IMG/VR virus record: IMGVR_UViG_3300049596_000305
Coordinates: 1 to 30,833 of that record
Source: a virus
DNA: 30,833 nt
Direction: 5' to 3' (one strand)
The notes under the pieces are model-generated. The model was not told the DNA's origin and did no database searches. It saw nothing but the letters and a program-made list of their open reading frames with translations. Positions 5,882 through 13,888 of the stretch are shown here, one piece after another. Within the stretch, counting starts at the first letter, position 1; every line of letters starts with the position of its first letter. The position numbers and the translations under genes are program-made.

Positions 5882-6256
5882 TTACCAACGAGCTTTTACG
5901 CCCCTTGTATCGTAATGCACCCAATTAGGGTAAATACCTATTCCGCCTTGTTGCATTTTACCACTTGCAATTAAACCCTCAATTACTTTAGCAACCTCTT
6001 TAGGTGTAACTCCTTTTACTTGAATATCTGCAGCAGTTCCGTTTATGTGTTGGCTAAATTTAGCGCCTTTTATTTTTGCGTTATATTCTGGGCTTCTATA
6101 TCCGCTTGTAATTGATATTGTTTTATTAATAGCATCACGTAACACCTGTAAATTTTTAGCTAATTTAATAATGTTAATCATTACATCGTTAGGCATAGCA
6201 GAACCATCTTTGCAGTTAAATTCCTCTAAACTAAAATTAGTCGTTATTTTTGCCAT
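5882..6256 (-). CDS. Endolysin, peptidase M15 family
   Basis: A 124-aa single-domain enzyme of the Peptidase_M15_3 type. It has SGYRS (51-55), the zinc motif SQHINGTAAD (68-77, ligands H70 and D77), and a C-terminal WVHYD with H114 as third ligand. These enzymes cut D-Ala or L-Ala/D-Glu bonds of peptidoglycan stem peptides; as a phage protein it should open the wall at lysis. No signal peptide is visible, so it needs the holin to reach the periplasm. It overlaps the 57-aa membrane protein gene by 20 nt. It is the last gene before the terminator. Confidence 0.85.
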   Translation of the reverse strand: MAKITTNFSLEEFNCKDGSAMPNDVMINIIKLAKNLQVLRDAINKTISITSGYRSPEYNAKIKGAKFSQHINGTAADIQVKGVTPKEVAKVIEGLIASGKMQQGGIGIYPNWVHYDTRGVKARW

Positions 6257-6410
6257 CGTTTTTTTTCTTTAAAGTTTCAACTGTTTTTAATATTGTGTAA
6301 AAAATAGAAGCTATTAACAAAACTATCTTTAAGGTGCTTTCTATATTTGAAAAACTTAACATCATAGTGACTGTGTTTAAAAAATATAATTTTAAATCGT
6401 TATGCGACAT
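6237..6410 (-). CDS. Small single-pass membrane protein of the lysis cassette
   Basis: A 57-aa protein (MSHNDLKLYFLNTVTMMLSF...) with one hydrophobic segment (about 24-43, ESTLKIVLLIASIFYTI) and a Lys-rich tail (LKKKNDGKNND). It overlaps the holin-like gene by 11 nt and the endolysin gene by 20 nt, so it is wedged in the lysis cassette. It may be a second holin, an antiholin or an endolysin-release factor. No motif separates these options. Confidence 0.55.
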   Translation of the reverse strand: MSHNDLKLYFLNTVTMMLSFSNIESTLKIVLLIASIFYTILKTVETLKKKNDGKNND

Positions 6411-6600
6411 TTTTAGCTTTCATTAAACGTTCAACAATATTAGTAACTCCCTCGATAGTTATGTAAGAAGTAGCAATAATTACCCAATCAGTAGAAGTAA
6501 TAACCCCAGAGAATAAACCCGTTGAAGCTATTACAAACACCGTTAGTTTTCTACTTAACCACTTACTCAATATAAAATCTATTTTTTCTTTACTGCTCAT
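6400..6600 (-). CDS. Holin-like protein
   Basis: A 66-aa protein with two hydrophobic segments (about 20-35, TVFVIASTGLFSGVI, and 38-54, DWVIIATSYITIEGV) between a basic N-terminus and a basic C-terminus (ERLMKAKNVA). Size, topology and place two genes upstream of the endolysin fit a class II holin. Its ATG overlaps the upstream stop codon (TAATG), so it is translationally coupled to the gene before it. The call rests on topology and context, not sequence similarity. Confidence 0.65.
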   Translation of the reverse strand: MSSKEKIDFILSKWLSRKLTVFVIASTGLFSGVITSTDWVIIATSYITIEGVTNIVERLMKAKNVA

Positions 6601-6905
6601 TAGATTGCAAATGTATGTTTAGGGTTTTCAACCTCAATAGCATTAGTAAACTTAATTTCTTTTTCGCTCATTACGTCAAAATGGTAACCATCTGCGTAAA
6701 CAGGTGCAGTTATTTCTTTAAAATCTGCATCGTAAGTTCCATTTGTTAAAACTATTAAACCTATTTCTACTATTGCTTGTATTCCTTGCCCGTATTGTAA
6801 AGTAATTTCTTTGTCAAGGTTTTCTACTTCTACATAAACTTTCTTAGCTAATAAGTCAGCTATTGCAGTTTCTTTGTCTGTGTATTTTAATTTTGCTATG
6901 TACAT
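6600..6905 (-). CDS. Conserved phage protein between fibre and holin genes
   Basis: A 101-aa protein of mixed alpha/beta character (MYIAKLKYTDKETAIADLLA ... EVENPKHTFAI). It starts 1 nt after the stop of the lectin-like gene, and its own stop overlaps the holin start. It could be a small virion component or a fibre-associated protein. I do not recognise a domain. Proteins of this size occupy the same slot in related phages as far as I recall. Confidence 0.55.
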   Translation of the reverse strand: MYIAKLKYTDKETAIADLLAKKVYVEVENLDKEITLQYGQGIQAIVEIGLIVLTNGTYDADFKEITAPVYADGYHFDVMSEKEIKFTNAIEVENPKHTFAI

Positions 6906-6906
6906 T

Positions 6907-8136
6907 TTATAAAGTTGTTAGTTCTGCTAATTCAGCATTTGTTAAACGTGTTTTCCAAAGAGCTGCAGCACTATAAAAAGATAAAGAGATATTAAAATTT
7001 CCCCATAAAGAATTAAAAGAAATCGCATCACAAGCTGGTATTGTTGTTGCATTACTTCCTGTCGCAATTTGTACTCCATTAATATAAAAAGCATAACTTC
7101 CTGCTTTATAAGCAAAAGCAACTTTAACTCTTGAACCTAAAGTATATGAAGTTGTTTCAAAAAATAAATTAGCACTACCATTATAAGATTGAGCATAAAT
7201 ATTATTCCCCTGCGAACCAATACCAACTACAAAATTTGAGCTAGCTTTTTGAACACTAAATAAATAACCATCTACAGGCAAAGCATTTATTTTACCATCA
7301 AAGAAAATAGTCCCCTCTGTTTGCCCTATCAAACTACTTATACCTGTTTTAGATATTACATCTGCGTTTCGTGTTACTGTACTTGCTACTGTTGGAATGT
7401 AAGAAGTAGCGTAAGAACCTGCTTCTAATTGAGCGCCCCAAAGATATAAACCATTTGTTCCATTTCCTGTAAAAATTAATGAACCATTATATAAACCAAT
7501 TACTAATATATCTGCAAGACCTACCGAAGTATATGTTATAGAACATTTTAACCAACCATTACCATAATCTTCTATTTTTGACGAAGTAGCTGCACTAACT
7601 CCCGATGTTTGAGGAGCAGAAATTGTTTTAGTAGCTAAATTAAATATTTGACCTTTAGAAGAATTAACTTCGTACATTTCAAAAGTATTATATTCGCCAA
7701 CCTTAGCAAAAATAGACCTTGTATAAACTGTTGAAGTATTTACAACAGAAACCTTAACTATTTCGTGTGTTCCATTTTGAGCGGTAGCAATAATTTTATC
7801 AGCATTTAAAATACCACTTGGAGAATTAATTGCATTATCAGTTACTATTATACGATATTTATCCCAAGATGCATCACCCATATTTTCACTATGAGTAGAC
7901 AAGTTTGTTCTTTGTGGCTCAACTAATATACTCGGACAACTTGAATTTGTATAATCTAATCTCGGTACATTAACCGCTACGCTTTCAATTAAACCTGCAC
8001 TATTAACTCTTGTTGCTGTTGTTGCTCTTGTAACGCTTAAATCTCCACTACCATCAGTTGGTTTTATAGCGTATAACTTACTCGCTTTCGTTCCGTTTGG
8101 TGTTACTACCAAAGAAGCACTTTCAAATAAACTCAT
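6907..8136 (-). CDS. LamG/concanavalin-like virion protein, receptor-binding candidate
   Basis: A 409-aa protein. The N-terminal part (about 1-80: SLFESASLVVTPNGTKASKL, SVTRATTATRVNSAGLIE, CPSILVEPQRTNL) is a conserved module of phage structural proteins. Next comes a carbohydrate-binding-like beta region (85-250). From about 265 a second jelly-roll follows (QTEGTIFFDG ... VAFAYKAGSYAFYINGVQI), with the usual LamG end ALWKTRLTNAELAELTTL. Such modules bind glycans, so a tail fibre, tip or capsid decoration contacting the host surface is likely. It is coupled (TAATG) to the 78-aa gene before it. There is no catalytic motif. Confidence 0.65.
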   Translation of the reverse strand: MSLFESASLVVTPNGTKASKLYAIKPTDGSGDLSVTRATTATRVNSAGLIESVAVNVPRLDYTNSSCPSILVEPQRTNLSTHSENMGDASWDKYRIIVTDNAINSPSGILNADKIIATAQNGTHEIVKVSVVNTSTVYTRSIFAKVGEYNTFEMYEVNSSKGQIFNLATKTISAPQTSGVSAATSSKIEDYGNGWLKCSITYTSVGLADILVIGLYNGSLIFTGNGTNGLYLWGAQLEAGSYATSYIPTVASTVTRNADVISKTGISSLIGQTEGTIFFDGKINALPVDGYLFSVQKASSNFVVGIGSQGNNIYAQSYNGSANLFFETTSYTLGSRVKVAFAYKAGSYAFYINGVQIATGSNATTIPACDAISFNSLWGNFNISLSFYSAAALWKTRLTNAELAELTTL

Positions 8137-8372
8137 TATATATTTTCTATTAAATTAATTAAACATTGTTTTGCTTCAAATACTCCACTATCTGTAGCTA
8201 TTCTTGCTATGAAGTCTATAACAGCTTCTATTTCATTACCTAAAATTTCAGTTTGTCCTGCATCACTAACAGAATAAATAGAACCCCAACTAATATCGTT
8301 ATTGATAGCACCTTGCCCCCAACCGATATCGTTGTTATTTACTCCTTGCCCCCAATCTATACTATTTGCCAT
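8136..8372 (-). CDS. Small virion protein with WG repeats and the DGGxFEA motif
   Basis: A 78-aa protein made of two parts. Residues 5-33 hold three near repeats of I-x-WG-Q-G-x-x-NN-D. Residues 53-77 (DFIARIATDSGVFEAKQCLI...) match a motif that occurs twice at the N-terminus of the 820-aa tail protein (RVxxDGGTFEAxxCLxNxI). Sharing this module suggests that both are virion parts that interact or are attached alike. It overlaps the HNH endonuclease end by 11 nt and is coupled to the lectin-like gene after it. Confidence 0.6.
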   Translation of the reverse strand: MANSIDWGQGVNNNDIGWGQGAINNDISWGSIYSVSDAGQTEILGNEIEAVIDFIARIATDSGVFEAKQCLINLIENI

Positions 8373-8904
8373 TATTAGATTTTAATGTTTCTACTTTTTT
8401 TAACTGCTCTACTTTAGCTAAATATAAATTTAGCTTCTTAAAGTTTTTTATCTTTACGTTAATATATTTTTTTATCTCCATCAATATTTTTTTTTTAACT
8501 AAATTCTTAAGAGAATTTACTTGTAATCCATTTTCAACTGAATGTAAATAATTTTCATAATTAGTAACCCATTCTAAATTTTCAACCCTATTATCTGTTT
8601 TTACACAATTTATATGATTTACTTGTAATTTATTTTCGTTGTTAGGTATAAAAGCTTCCGCTACTAACCTATGAACTAAATACTTTTTACAAATTGCATT
8701 TATACAAATTGTAAGTCTGCAATATCCTCTTTTAGTAATATAAAAAGGAACTAATTTACCTTTATAAGTAAATAATTTTTTTTTAGTAATATCTTTAGGG
8801 TCTGTCCTTTCAATTTTTCTTGTAATACTTCTAACCCTACCTAAATTACTAACTTCATAATAGCCATTGTATCCACTTATTGGCTTCCAAATTTCTGTTT
8901 GCAT
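8362..8904 (-). CDS. Free-standing NUMOD4-HNH homing endonuclease, C-terminus likely frameshifted
   Basis: A 180-aa protein. Residues 4-27 (EIWKPISGYNGYYEVSNLGR...) are a NUMOD4 DNA-binding module. Residues 78-118 carry the HNH core (HRLVAEAFIP, VNHINCVKTDNRVENLEWVT). After VNSLKNLVKKK the sequence becomes Lys-rich and unlike the family. At this point there is a run of ten A (8496-8487). In a neighbouring frame the next codons read NIDGDKKIY, as expected after HNH in these enzymes, then a stop. So the C-terminal DNA-binding helix region appears lost by a frameshift in the homopolymer (or a sequencing error). It sits between structural genes and overlaps the next gene by 11 nt. Confidence 0.75.
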   Translation of the reverse strand: MQTEIWKPISGYNGYYEVSNLGRVRSITRKIERTDPKDITKKKLFTYKGKLVPFYITKRGYCRLTICINAICKKYLVHRLVAEAFIPNNENKLQVNHINCVKTDNRVENLEWVTNYENYLHSVENGLQVNSLKNLVKKKILMEIKKYINVKIKNFKKLNLYLAKVEQLKKVETLKSNNGK

Positions 8905-8950
8905 ACGCTTTATTTAAATTAATTTTTTGTAAAAATAATAAAAAATATTA

Positions 8951-9463
8951 TTATATCATCCAACCCGAATAAAAATTATTTGTATCAGGGTTTACATCTT
9001 CGTTATTATTACCATTGTACTCTGGAAATGTAGTTGTATTAAAACACATATAATCTATAAAACGTTGTGTATAACTTTCTGCTATATCCCTTTCTTTTTC
9101 AACTAAAAAATCAACCTCTGCTTTATCAACGTTAGTAGCACTTTCAGAAGTATGTTTAAACAATCCTTTGTTACTTAATGTATATGCTGCAAATGGTAAA
9201 TAGTAAACCATTGCCCAATGAACTAACATAGGTTTGATATACGTAACTAAAAGATTTCTGTAGTCTACAAATGCAGGGTCGTTAATATCATCGTTTAAAA
9301 TCAAATCCTGTAACTTTTTGTAAAGTTGAGAACCTAAATAATTTTGAATAGTAATATCTTGGCTAATTTTAATATACTCGATAAAATCATCAGCATCTAA
9401 ATTACCATTTAATATTGTAAATTTCTTTACATCTTCTGTACTTATTAATAATGCGTAAGCCAT
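8951..9463 (-). CDS. Head-tail connector, DUF6712-like
   Basis: A 170-aa, mostly helical protein starting MAYALLISTEDVKKFTILNG. The pattern of DADDFIEYIKISQDITIQNYLGSQLYKKL, an aromatic hydrophobic helix (LVHWAMVYYLPFAAY) and NKGLFKHTSES fits the connector proteins (DUF6712-like) that sit under the portal in Bacteroidota phages. The acidic, Asn-rich tail ends YSGWMI. It follows the portal gene after 3 nt, the expected place for a head-completion protein. Confidence 0.65.
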   Translation of the reverse strand: MAYALLISTEDVKKFTILNGNLDADDFIEYIKISQDITIQNYLGSQLYKKLQDLILNDDINDPAFVDYRNLLVTYIKPMLVHWAMVYYLPFAAYTLSNKGLFKHTSESATNVDKAEVDFLVEKERDIAESYTQRFIDYMCFNTTTFPEYNGNNNEDVNPDTNNFYSGWMI

Positions 9464-9466
9464 ATC

Positions 9467-11254
9467 TTAATTTGTTTTAGGTAAAAATCCCTTGTTTGGC
9501 ATATCTATCGGTCTTTGTGAAACTAAATTAGGGTTTTTAATAACGTAACCATATTGTTCAGCTTTTGCACCTGCTATCTGTCTTGCCTTTGGTGAATTAA
9601 CATCTATATTTACACCCTCAAAACTTGCGTAAACTTGTTTATTCCATCTATGGTGACAAGCACCACCGCCTTTATAAAGCCAAATTGAATAAGTATCTGC
9701 ACCTTTTGGACCCCAACCTTTATTTACTGCTTGTTCTGACATTCTAATAATATCCTCTTTACGATATATTTTACTTGCTTCTGACATTTTTTTGCAAAAC
9801 AATCTACTTTTATCGTTTGTAACTCCTGCATAAACATAACGTGTAATAAATCTAATACCATCAATGTTTTCATCTTGCTCACTTTTTGCGTTACCTCTTG
9901 CAGTTCCTGTACTTACAAAATTGTAAACTTTGCTTAATAAACTTTCTTTAGTTTCTTTAGCTAATATTTCGTTTTCTGCATCATCACCATCATAATCTAC
10001 TTCGCTTTCATCAATTAAAAGCCATTCAGCGTTTGCTGTTTCACCTAAATCAATTAAACTATTAGCTACATCGTTATCTAAATTATCTTCGCTTAAACAA
10101 CAAGTATGTGCAGATAATTGTGTTCCTGTTTCTTCTGCTACTTGCTCTGCTGATTGTGCATTTTCTAAATCTGTAAATTCTAAAGGCTGAATAGTTTTAA
10201 AATATAATTTTAACTTAATATTATTAACCGCTAAAATAATATCTAACGCTTCGATAATTTCTAATTGATAAGGTTTAATTACCAAGTTATCATATAACAA
10301 AGTAGCTGTTTTAATTTCATCTGCATTGTTACTAAAACCACCACCTGCATCACGAATACCTAAAAGCATTGGAGAAGTAACTCTATGCCCTACAACTAAT
10401 TTTTCAAAACACTCTTTAGATAAATATTCATAGTGTGCAGGTGCATCGTTTAAAGGAATATCATCTACAGTAGTTTTATTTTCTACCGAGCTGTTAAATC
10501 CTACAATTACTTTTTCACCTCTTGCACCTGTTAATTTTCTTTTAACCTCGTTTGCTATTTCTTCTCTTTTTTCTTCTGGTGGCACACCGTTATTAAAGTT
10601 TATAACTTTAGTACCACTAAAACCATTCATTACATCGTTAATCAAATAATCGCTTATTTCTTCTTCTAACTTTGCGTAAGGTAAAGCACCAGAATAATCA
10701 ATAGGAGTGTAATAATGATAACCACTAATATAAGGTTTGATAACGTAAATTTCAACTTCATTACGATTACCAAAACCAAAAGCAGGTATTCTTTTTAATT
10801 CATCACTTGGTTTTTTATTAGCCCAATCAGCGTGGTAAAACCATTCTTCAATTTCGCCTTTTGAATTACATTTACCTGCTCTTAAAGTATGCATTGGAAA
10901 ATGGTCTATAAATTTAACCTCTCCTTTTTCATAACCTACTTGCATAGCAGCCATACCTAATAGCTTACGCTCTAAACCTACTTTTCTTAAAGAGTTAGGT
11001 TTGATTATAGATATCATTTTAGCGTACTCGTCTGGCTTTTTATTTGCGTCTAATGCTGATAAACCTTTTCCGTAAATCATATTAGCCACACCTGTAATAA
11101 TAGCGTTGTTTGTTGTGCTATATAAATATCGGTGTATTAAATAATTAAAATAATTATTATCTGTACCGTATTCTACAAACTCACCTTTTTTACTTTCGTT
11201 TATTTGTGGTGAAGTATAAGCACTTAAATTTAAAATGTGAAACATATTATTCAA
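9467..11254 (-). CDS. Portal protein with C-terminal MuF-like extension
   Basis: A 595-aa protein. Residues 1 to about 400 look like a portal: NNAIITGVANMIYGKGLSAL, a mixed core, GFNSSVEN, and the long helix (ADEIKTATLLYDNLVIKPYQ...) that forms the portal stem. An acidic linker (420-460) leads to a second domain at about 470-550 with FITRYVYAG, SRLFCKKMSEASKIYRKEDI, WGPKGADTYSIWLYKGGGAC and HHRW. This Cys/His-bearing domain resembles the minor head (MuF-like) proteins usually encoded next to the portal. A fusion would put DNA channel and head factor in one chain. It overlaps the upstream gene by 8 nt. Confidence 0.75.
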   Translation of the reverse strand: MNNMFHILNLSAYTSPQINESKKGEFVEYGTDNNYFNYLIHRYLYSTTNNAIITGVANMIYGKGLSALDANKKPDEYAKMISIIKPNSLRKVGLERKLLGMAAMQVGYEKGEVKFIDHFPMHTLRAGKCNSKGEIEEWFYHADWANKKPSDELKRIPAFGFGNRNEVEIYVIKPYISGYHYYTPIDYSGALPYAKLEEEISDYLINDVMNGFSGTKVINFNNGVPPEEKREEIANEVKRKLTGARGEKVIVGFNSSVENKTTVDDIPLNDAPAHYEYLSKECFEKLVVGHRVTSPMLLGIRDAGGGFSNNADEIKTATLLYDNLVIKPYQLEIIEALDIILAVNNIKLKLYFKTIQPLEFTDLENAQSAEQVAEETGTQLSAHTCCLSEDNLDNDVANSLIDLGETANAEWLLIDESEVDYDGDDAENEILAKETKESLLSKVYNFVSTGTARGNAKSEQDENIDGIRFITRYVYAGVTNDKSRLFCKKMSEASKIYRKEDIIRMSEQAVNKGWGPKGADTYSIWLYKGGGACHHRWNKQVYASFEGVNIDVNSPKARQIAGAKAEQYGYVIKNPNLVSQRPIDMPNKGFLPKTN

Positions 11255-11576
11255 AAATTACGTATTCGTTTGTTGTTGGGTGTTGAGTATATTGGTCTTT
11301 GTTAATCGTATAATTTGCAATTATTTGATTAGTGCAAAAAACTTTATCTCTATAAACTACATCTGTACCATCTAATATAGTAAGAGTGTAATATTTATTT
11401 TCTTTAATTGGGAATATTGCAGAAGTTGCTACGAAATATCTATCTATTGAAAACGTGGAATTAATCTCTACTTCTACGTTAGTTTCCTCATCTCTCAATA
11501 CAATAGCATCAGCATTACTACCATAAATTACAGCGTTTAATGTTTGAGCAGTTGCTTGTTCTCTTAAGATTATCAT
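11247..11576 (-). CDS. Small structural protein upstream of portal
   Basis: A 109-aa beta-rich protein (LNAVIYGSNADAIVLRDEET, YYTLTILDGTDVVYRDKVFC) of unknown family. It is the first gene after a strong terminator and carries the GTTTTTAAATAAA element in its leader. It overlaps the portal gene by 8 nt. A head or head-tail joining role is suggested by place only. Confidence 0.5.
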   Translation of the reverse strand: MIILREQATAQTLNAVIYGSNADAIVLRDEETNVEVEINSTFSIDRYFVATSAIFPIKENKYYTLTILDGTDVVYRDKVFCTNQIIANYTINKDQYTQHPTTNEYVIFE

Positions 11577-11581
11577 ATTCT

Positions 11582-11594
11582 TTTATTTAAAAAC
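11582..11594 (-). promoter_or_regulatory. GTTTTTAAATAAA start-site element (copy 1)
   Basis: The minus-strand 13-mer GTTTTTAAATAAA ends 5 nt before the ATG of the 109-aa gene. Identical copies precede the starts near 13797, 15612 and 22967. The terminator just upstream (11627-11665) implies that transcription must restart here, so a late promoter is possible; a translation element is the alternative. Confidence 0.5.
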
Positions 11595-11626
11595 ACAAAA
11601 GTTCTGTTTTTGTTTCGACATATTAT

Positions 11627-11665
11627 AAAAAAAAAGCGAGAATTGTTTAAAATCTCGCTTTTTTT
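11627..11665. terminator. Strong bidirectional-looking terminator after tail tube gene
   Basis: GCGAGA (11636-11641) pairs with TCTCGC (11653-11658). A nine-A run and a seven-T run flank the stem and can extend it. It lies 17 nt past the tail tube stop codon. Confidence 0.85.
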
Positions 11666-11681
11666 ACATTAAAAAAATTTA

Positions 11682-12209
11682 TTAAGAACCAACTACTACT
11701 GTAAATCCTGCAGCAGTTAAAGTATCTCCAATAAAATTAGCAGGTACTTTTTCCATTCCTGTTAAAGATAAAGTATAACCAGATAAATCTCCCATTGCAC
11801 CACCTGTTACAATAGTACCACCTGTTACATCCATACCGTGTTGTAAACCTGCGTAAAAGAAATTACCGTTGTTATCCTCTATAATAACTTGAGGGCGACC
11901 GTAAGCCATTAATTTTAATTCTTTGTTGTCTTTAGGAGTTAATTTTTTAAATGTTAATTCCAAAACTTGCTCAAAAAACGTTGTTCCGTTCTCTCTTGAG
12001 CTGTTAATATTTTGAGTAAAGGTAGAAGCACCTTTTAACTCATATTTGTATGCAGATGGTGTACCAGCTACTGCATCGATTACATCAGTATTTGTAACAT
12101 CGTAAGTGTAACCTGTTGCATCTCCGTAATTAACGAAGTAAACATTTTTTAAACCACCTACGCTATCTTTACATACTTCTAATCTTCCTAAACTTAAATC
12201 ACAAGCCAT
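11682..12209 (-). CDS. Major tail tube protein
   Basis: A 175-aa protein beginning MACDLSLGRLEVCKDSVGGL. It has alternating strands typical of siphovirus tube subunits (KNVYFVNYGD, KYELKGASTFTQNINSSREN, FFEQVLELTFKKL) and a C-terminal GLQHGMDVTGGTIVTGGAM then LSLTGMEKVPANFI. The length and the STFTQ...E-x-G-T-x-F-F-E-Q pattern fit tail tube proteins of Bacteroidota siphoviruses. It is flanked by terminators on both sides, as is common for genes expressed at very high level. It sits directly after the capsid gene, unlike lambda, where tail genes follow the head block. Confidence 0.65.
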   Translation of the reverse strand: MACDLSLGRLEVCKDSVGGLKNVYFVNYGDATGYTYDVTNTDVIDAVAGTPSAYKYELKGASTFTQNINSSRENGTTFFEQVLELTFKKLTPKDNKELKLMAYGRPQVIIEDNNGNFFYAGLQHGMDVTGGTIVTGGAMGDLSGYTLSLTGMEKVPANFIGDTLTAAGFTVVVGS

Positions 12210-12231
12210 AGTGTATATTTTTTAAAAGTTA

Positions 12232-12265
12232 AAAAAAAAGGCGGTGTTTATTGCACCACCTTTTT
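12232..12265 (-). terminator. Terminator after major capsid gene
   Basis: GGTGGTG (12260-12254) pairs with CACCGCC (12246-12240) on the minus strand with one G-U pair and a 7-nt loop, inside A5/U9 flanks. It is fully paired only in the leftward direction. Confidence 0.85.
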
Positions 12266-12284
12266 ATAGTTATTTATTTATTAA

Positions 12285-13217
12285 TTATGCAGGAGTATAA
12301 AGTACGATTTCAGAACCGATACCGTATTGAACACCAGCTAAAAATCTCATTATTACTCTAACGTTTTGAGAACCATCGATATCTGACATATCAATTACTC
12401 TTACTTCGTTTAAGTCTGATAATAAAGAAGTACCAAAGTATAAGTTTGATTTTTCTGCAGCCATCATATAGTTAGAAGCTAATCCGTTTGCAACAAATAC
12501 TTTTACACCATCAAAAGATAATGAACCGTTGTTAAACCATTGTGTACCTTGTGAGTTAGTACCGTTAGCACCTAAACCAGAAGCAGCAAAACCACCTAAA
12601 GCTCTTACGTAAGCACGTGCAACGTTTTGAGAAACATAAATGTATAAATCTTCTTTTCCGTATAATGTAGCAGGAATAGCATCAACTACTTTACCCATTT
12701 CAGCAATTACGTTAGCAGCAGTTACAGTAGTACCAACTACATCAATAACTGTAGCATCAGCAGTAGCTAAAGGCACAAATCCGTTAAATTCTCCTGCGTT
12801 AGCAGTAGCACCTCTCCAAATGTTAGTTTCAGTTTTTTCAGCTACTTTAGCAGCAACGTGAGCGATTAAGAAATCAGCAAAAGTTTTAGGTAATGTATCA
12901 AAAGCTGATAAACCCATTTCCATACCTTGCCAAGTACTTCTGAAATCTTTAGCACAAAGCTCTAAATTTACTTGAAATTCTTCTGGTTGAATAATTCTTT
13001 CAGTTAAAGTAACTGTAGAAGTTGCGTCAAAAGCACAAGTTGCGTCTTTAACGATTGCATCAGTACCAACTCTTTGGATAACTGATTTGAATAAAATGTT
13101 TGGCATTACTTCAATTCCACCATTTTCGATAGTAGAAGCTGATAATAATGCTGCTGAAATGTATTTCTTTGAAAATTCACCAGCGTAAGTTGTTGTAATA
13201 CTTGTTGTAGTAGCCAT
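12285..13217 (-). CDS. Major capsid protein, HK97 fold
   Basis: A 310-aa protein placed between the scaffold and tail tube genes. It has the general makeup of HK97-fold capsids: a short N-arm (MATTTSITTTYAGEFSKKYI), an E-loop-like stretch (about 50-75), a long spine helix region (FADFLIAHVAAKVAEKTETN, about 112-131) and an A-domain (DLYIYVSQNVARAYVRALGG; GVKVFVANGL; FLAGVQYGIGSEIVLY). The codon use is slightly richer in G+C than neighbouring hypothetical genes, fitting high expression. A terminator follows. It is the main shell protein, 415 copies or more per virion if T=7. Confidence 0.8.
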   Translation of the reverse strand: MATTTSITTTYAGEFSKKYISAALLSASTIENGGIEVMPNILFKSVIQRVGTDAIVKDATCAFDATSTVTLTERIIQPEEFQVNLELCAKDFRSTWQGMEMGLSAFDTLPKTFADFLIAHVAAKVAEKTETNIWRGATANAGEFNGFVPLATADATVIDVVGTTVTAANVIAEMGKVVDAIPATLYGKEDLYIYVSQNVARAYVRALGGFAASGLGANGTNSQGTQWFNNGSLSFDGVKVFVANGLASNYMMAAEKSNLYFGTSLLSDLNEVRVIDMSDIDGSQNVRVIMRFLAGVQYGIGSEIVLYTPA

Positions 13218-13233
13218 TTTTTTTAATTAATTA

Positions 13234-13797
13234 TTAGTTTGCTATTTTGTTCATTACTCTGTCTAAAGTATTCATTCCTCTGTTTTGAGAAAAGTTTACT
13301 TTGTCTACGTTTGATTTTGCATCTGGGTTGTGTGTTAAAGGTTGAGCAGATAATTCTACTTCTTTTACCTCTACATTTTTCATAGATGCTAATTCAGTTT
13401 TTAATGTTTCGATTTCAGCTTTTAAAGCATCTACATCTTCTTGCGAAAAGTGAGATTCTTTAACTGTGCTTTCGATTACTTTTTTAGCAGTTGCTGGTGC
13501 TTGAGCTGCTTCAACCTCAACTTCTACTTCTGGTGTAGCTTCCTCTTCAGGTGCTTCAACTTCCATTTCTTTGATTTCTTTGATTTCGCCCTCAACCTCA
13601 ACTACTAAAATCATTCCGTTATCAAGAGTATACTCACCTACAGGTAATGCTACTCTATCTTCACCACTTACAATAAACACCGCTTGACCTGCTTCGAATA
13701 ATTCTGCTTCGATTAAAGTTCCGTTGTCTAATGCCATTTGCTCAAGTTTGATTTCCATACCAAGCAATTTTTTGATTTCTGTAATTACGTTTGACAT
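13234..13797 (-). CDS. Capsid scaffolding protein
   Basis: A 187-aa protein. The N-terminal part is a small beta domain (LDNGTLIEAELFEAGQAVFI, RVALPVGEYTLDNGMILVV). An acidic Glu/Ala/Pro-rich linker (about 75-105) follows, then a coiled coil (SQEDVDALKAEIETLKTELA, about 117-140) and a C-terminal tail (NTLDRVMNKIAN). This layout and the place directly before the capsid gene fit an internal scaffold that a prohead protease would later degrade. Its leader contains GTTTTTAAATAAA. A moron facing the opposite way lies upstream, so it probably needs its own promoter. Confidence 0.65.
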   Translation of the reverse strand: MSNVITEIKKLLGMEIKLEQMALDNGTLIEAELFEAGQAVFIVSGEDRVALPVGEYTLDNGMILVVEVEGEIKEIKEMEVEAPEEEATPEVEVEVEAAQAPATAKKVIESTVKESHFSQEDVDALKAEIETLKTELASMKNVEVKEVELSAQPLTHNPDAKSNVDKVNFSQNRGMNTLDRVMNKIAN

Positions 13798-13807
13798 ATT
13801 TATTAAA

Positions 13808-13820
13808 TTTATTTAAAAAC
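13808..13820 (-). promoter_or_regulatory. GTTTTTAAATAAA start-site element (copy 2)
   Basis: This copy ends 10 nt before the scaffold ATG. The opposite-facing gene pair and its terminator separate the scaffold from upstream late genes, which makes local initiation likely. No TAnnTTTG box is seen on this strand here. Confidence 0.5.
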
Positions 13821-13837
13821 AATATTATTTAATTGTT

Positions 13838-13868
13838 GTTGTATTTTTAAAAAATATTTGTATATTTG
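13838..13868 (+). promoter_or_regulatory. Bacteroidota-type promoter of the moron pair
   Basis: GTTG (13838-13841), 19 nt, then TATATTTG (13861-13868) on the plus strand. Transcription should start near 13874, 15 nt before the first moron ATG. It would be read by the host housekeeping sigma factor without phage factors. Confidence 0.8.
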
Positions 13869-13888
13869 TAAAACAAAAAAATATAATT

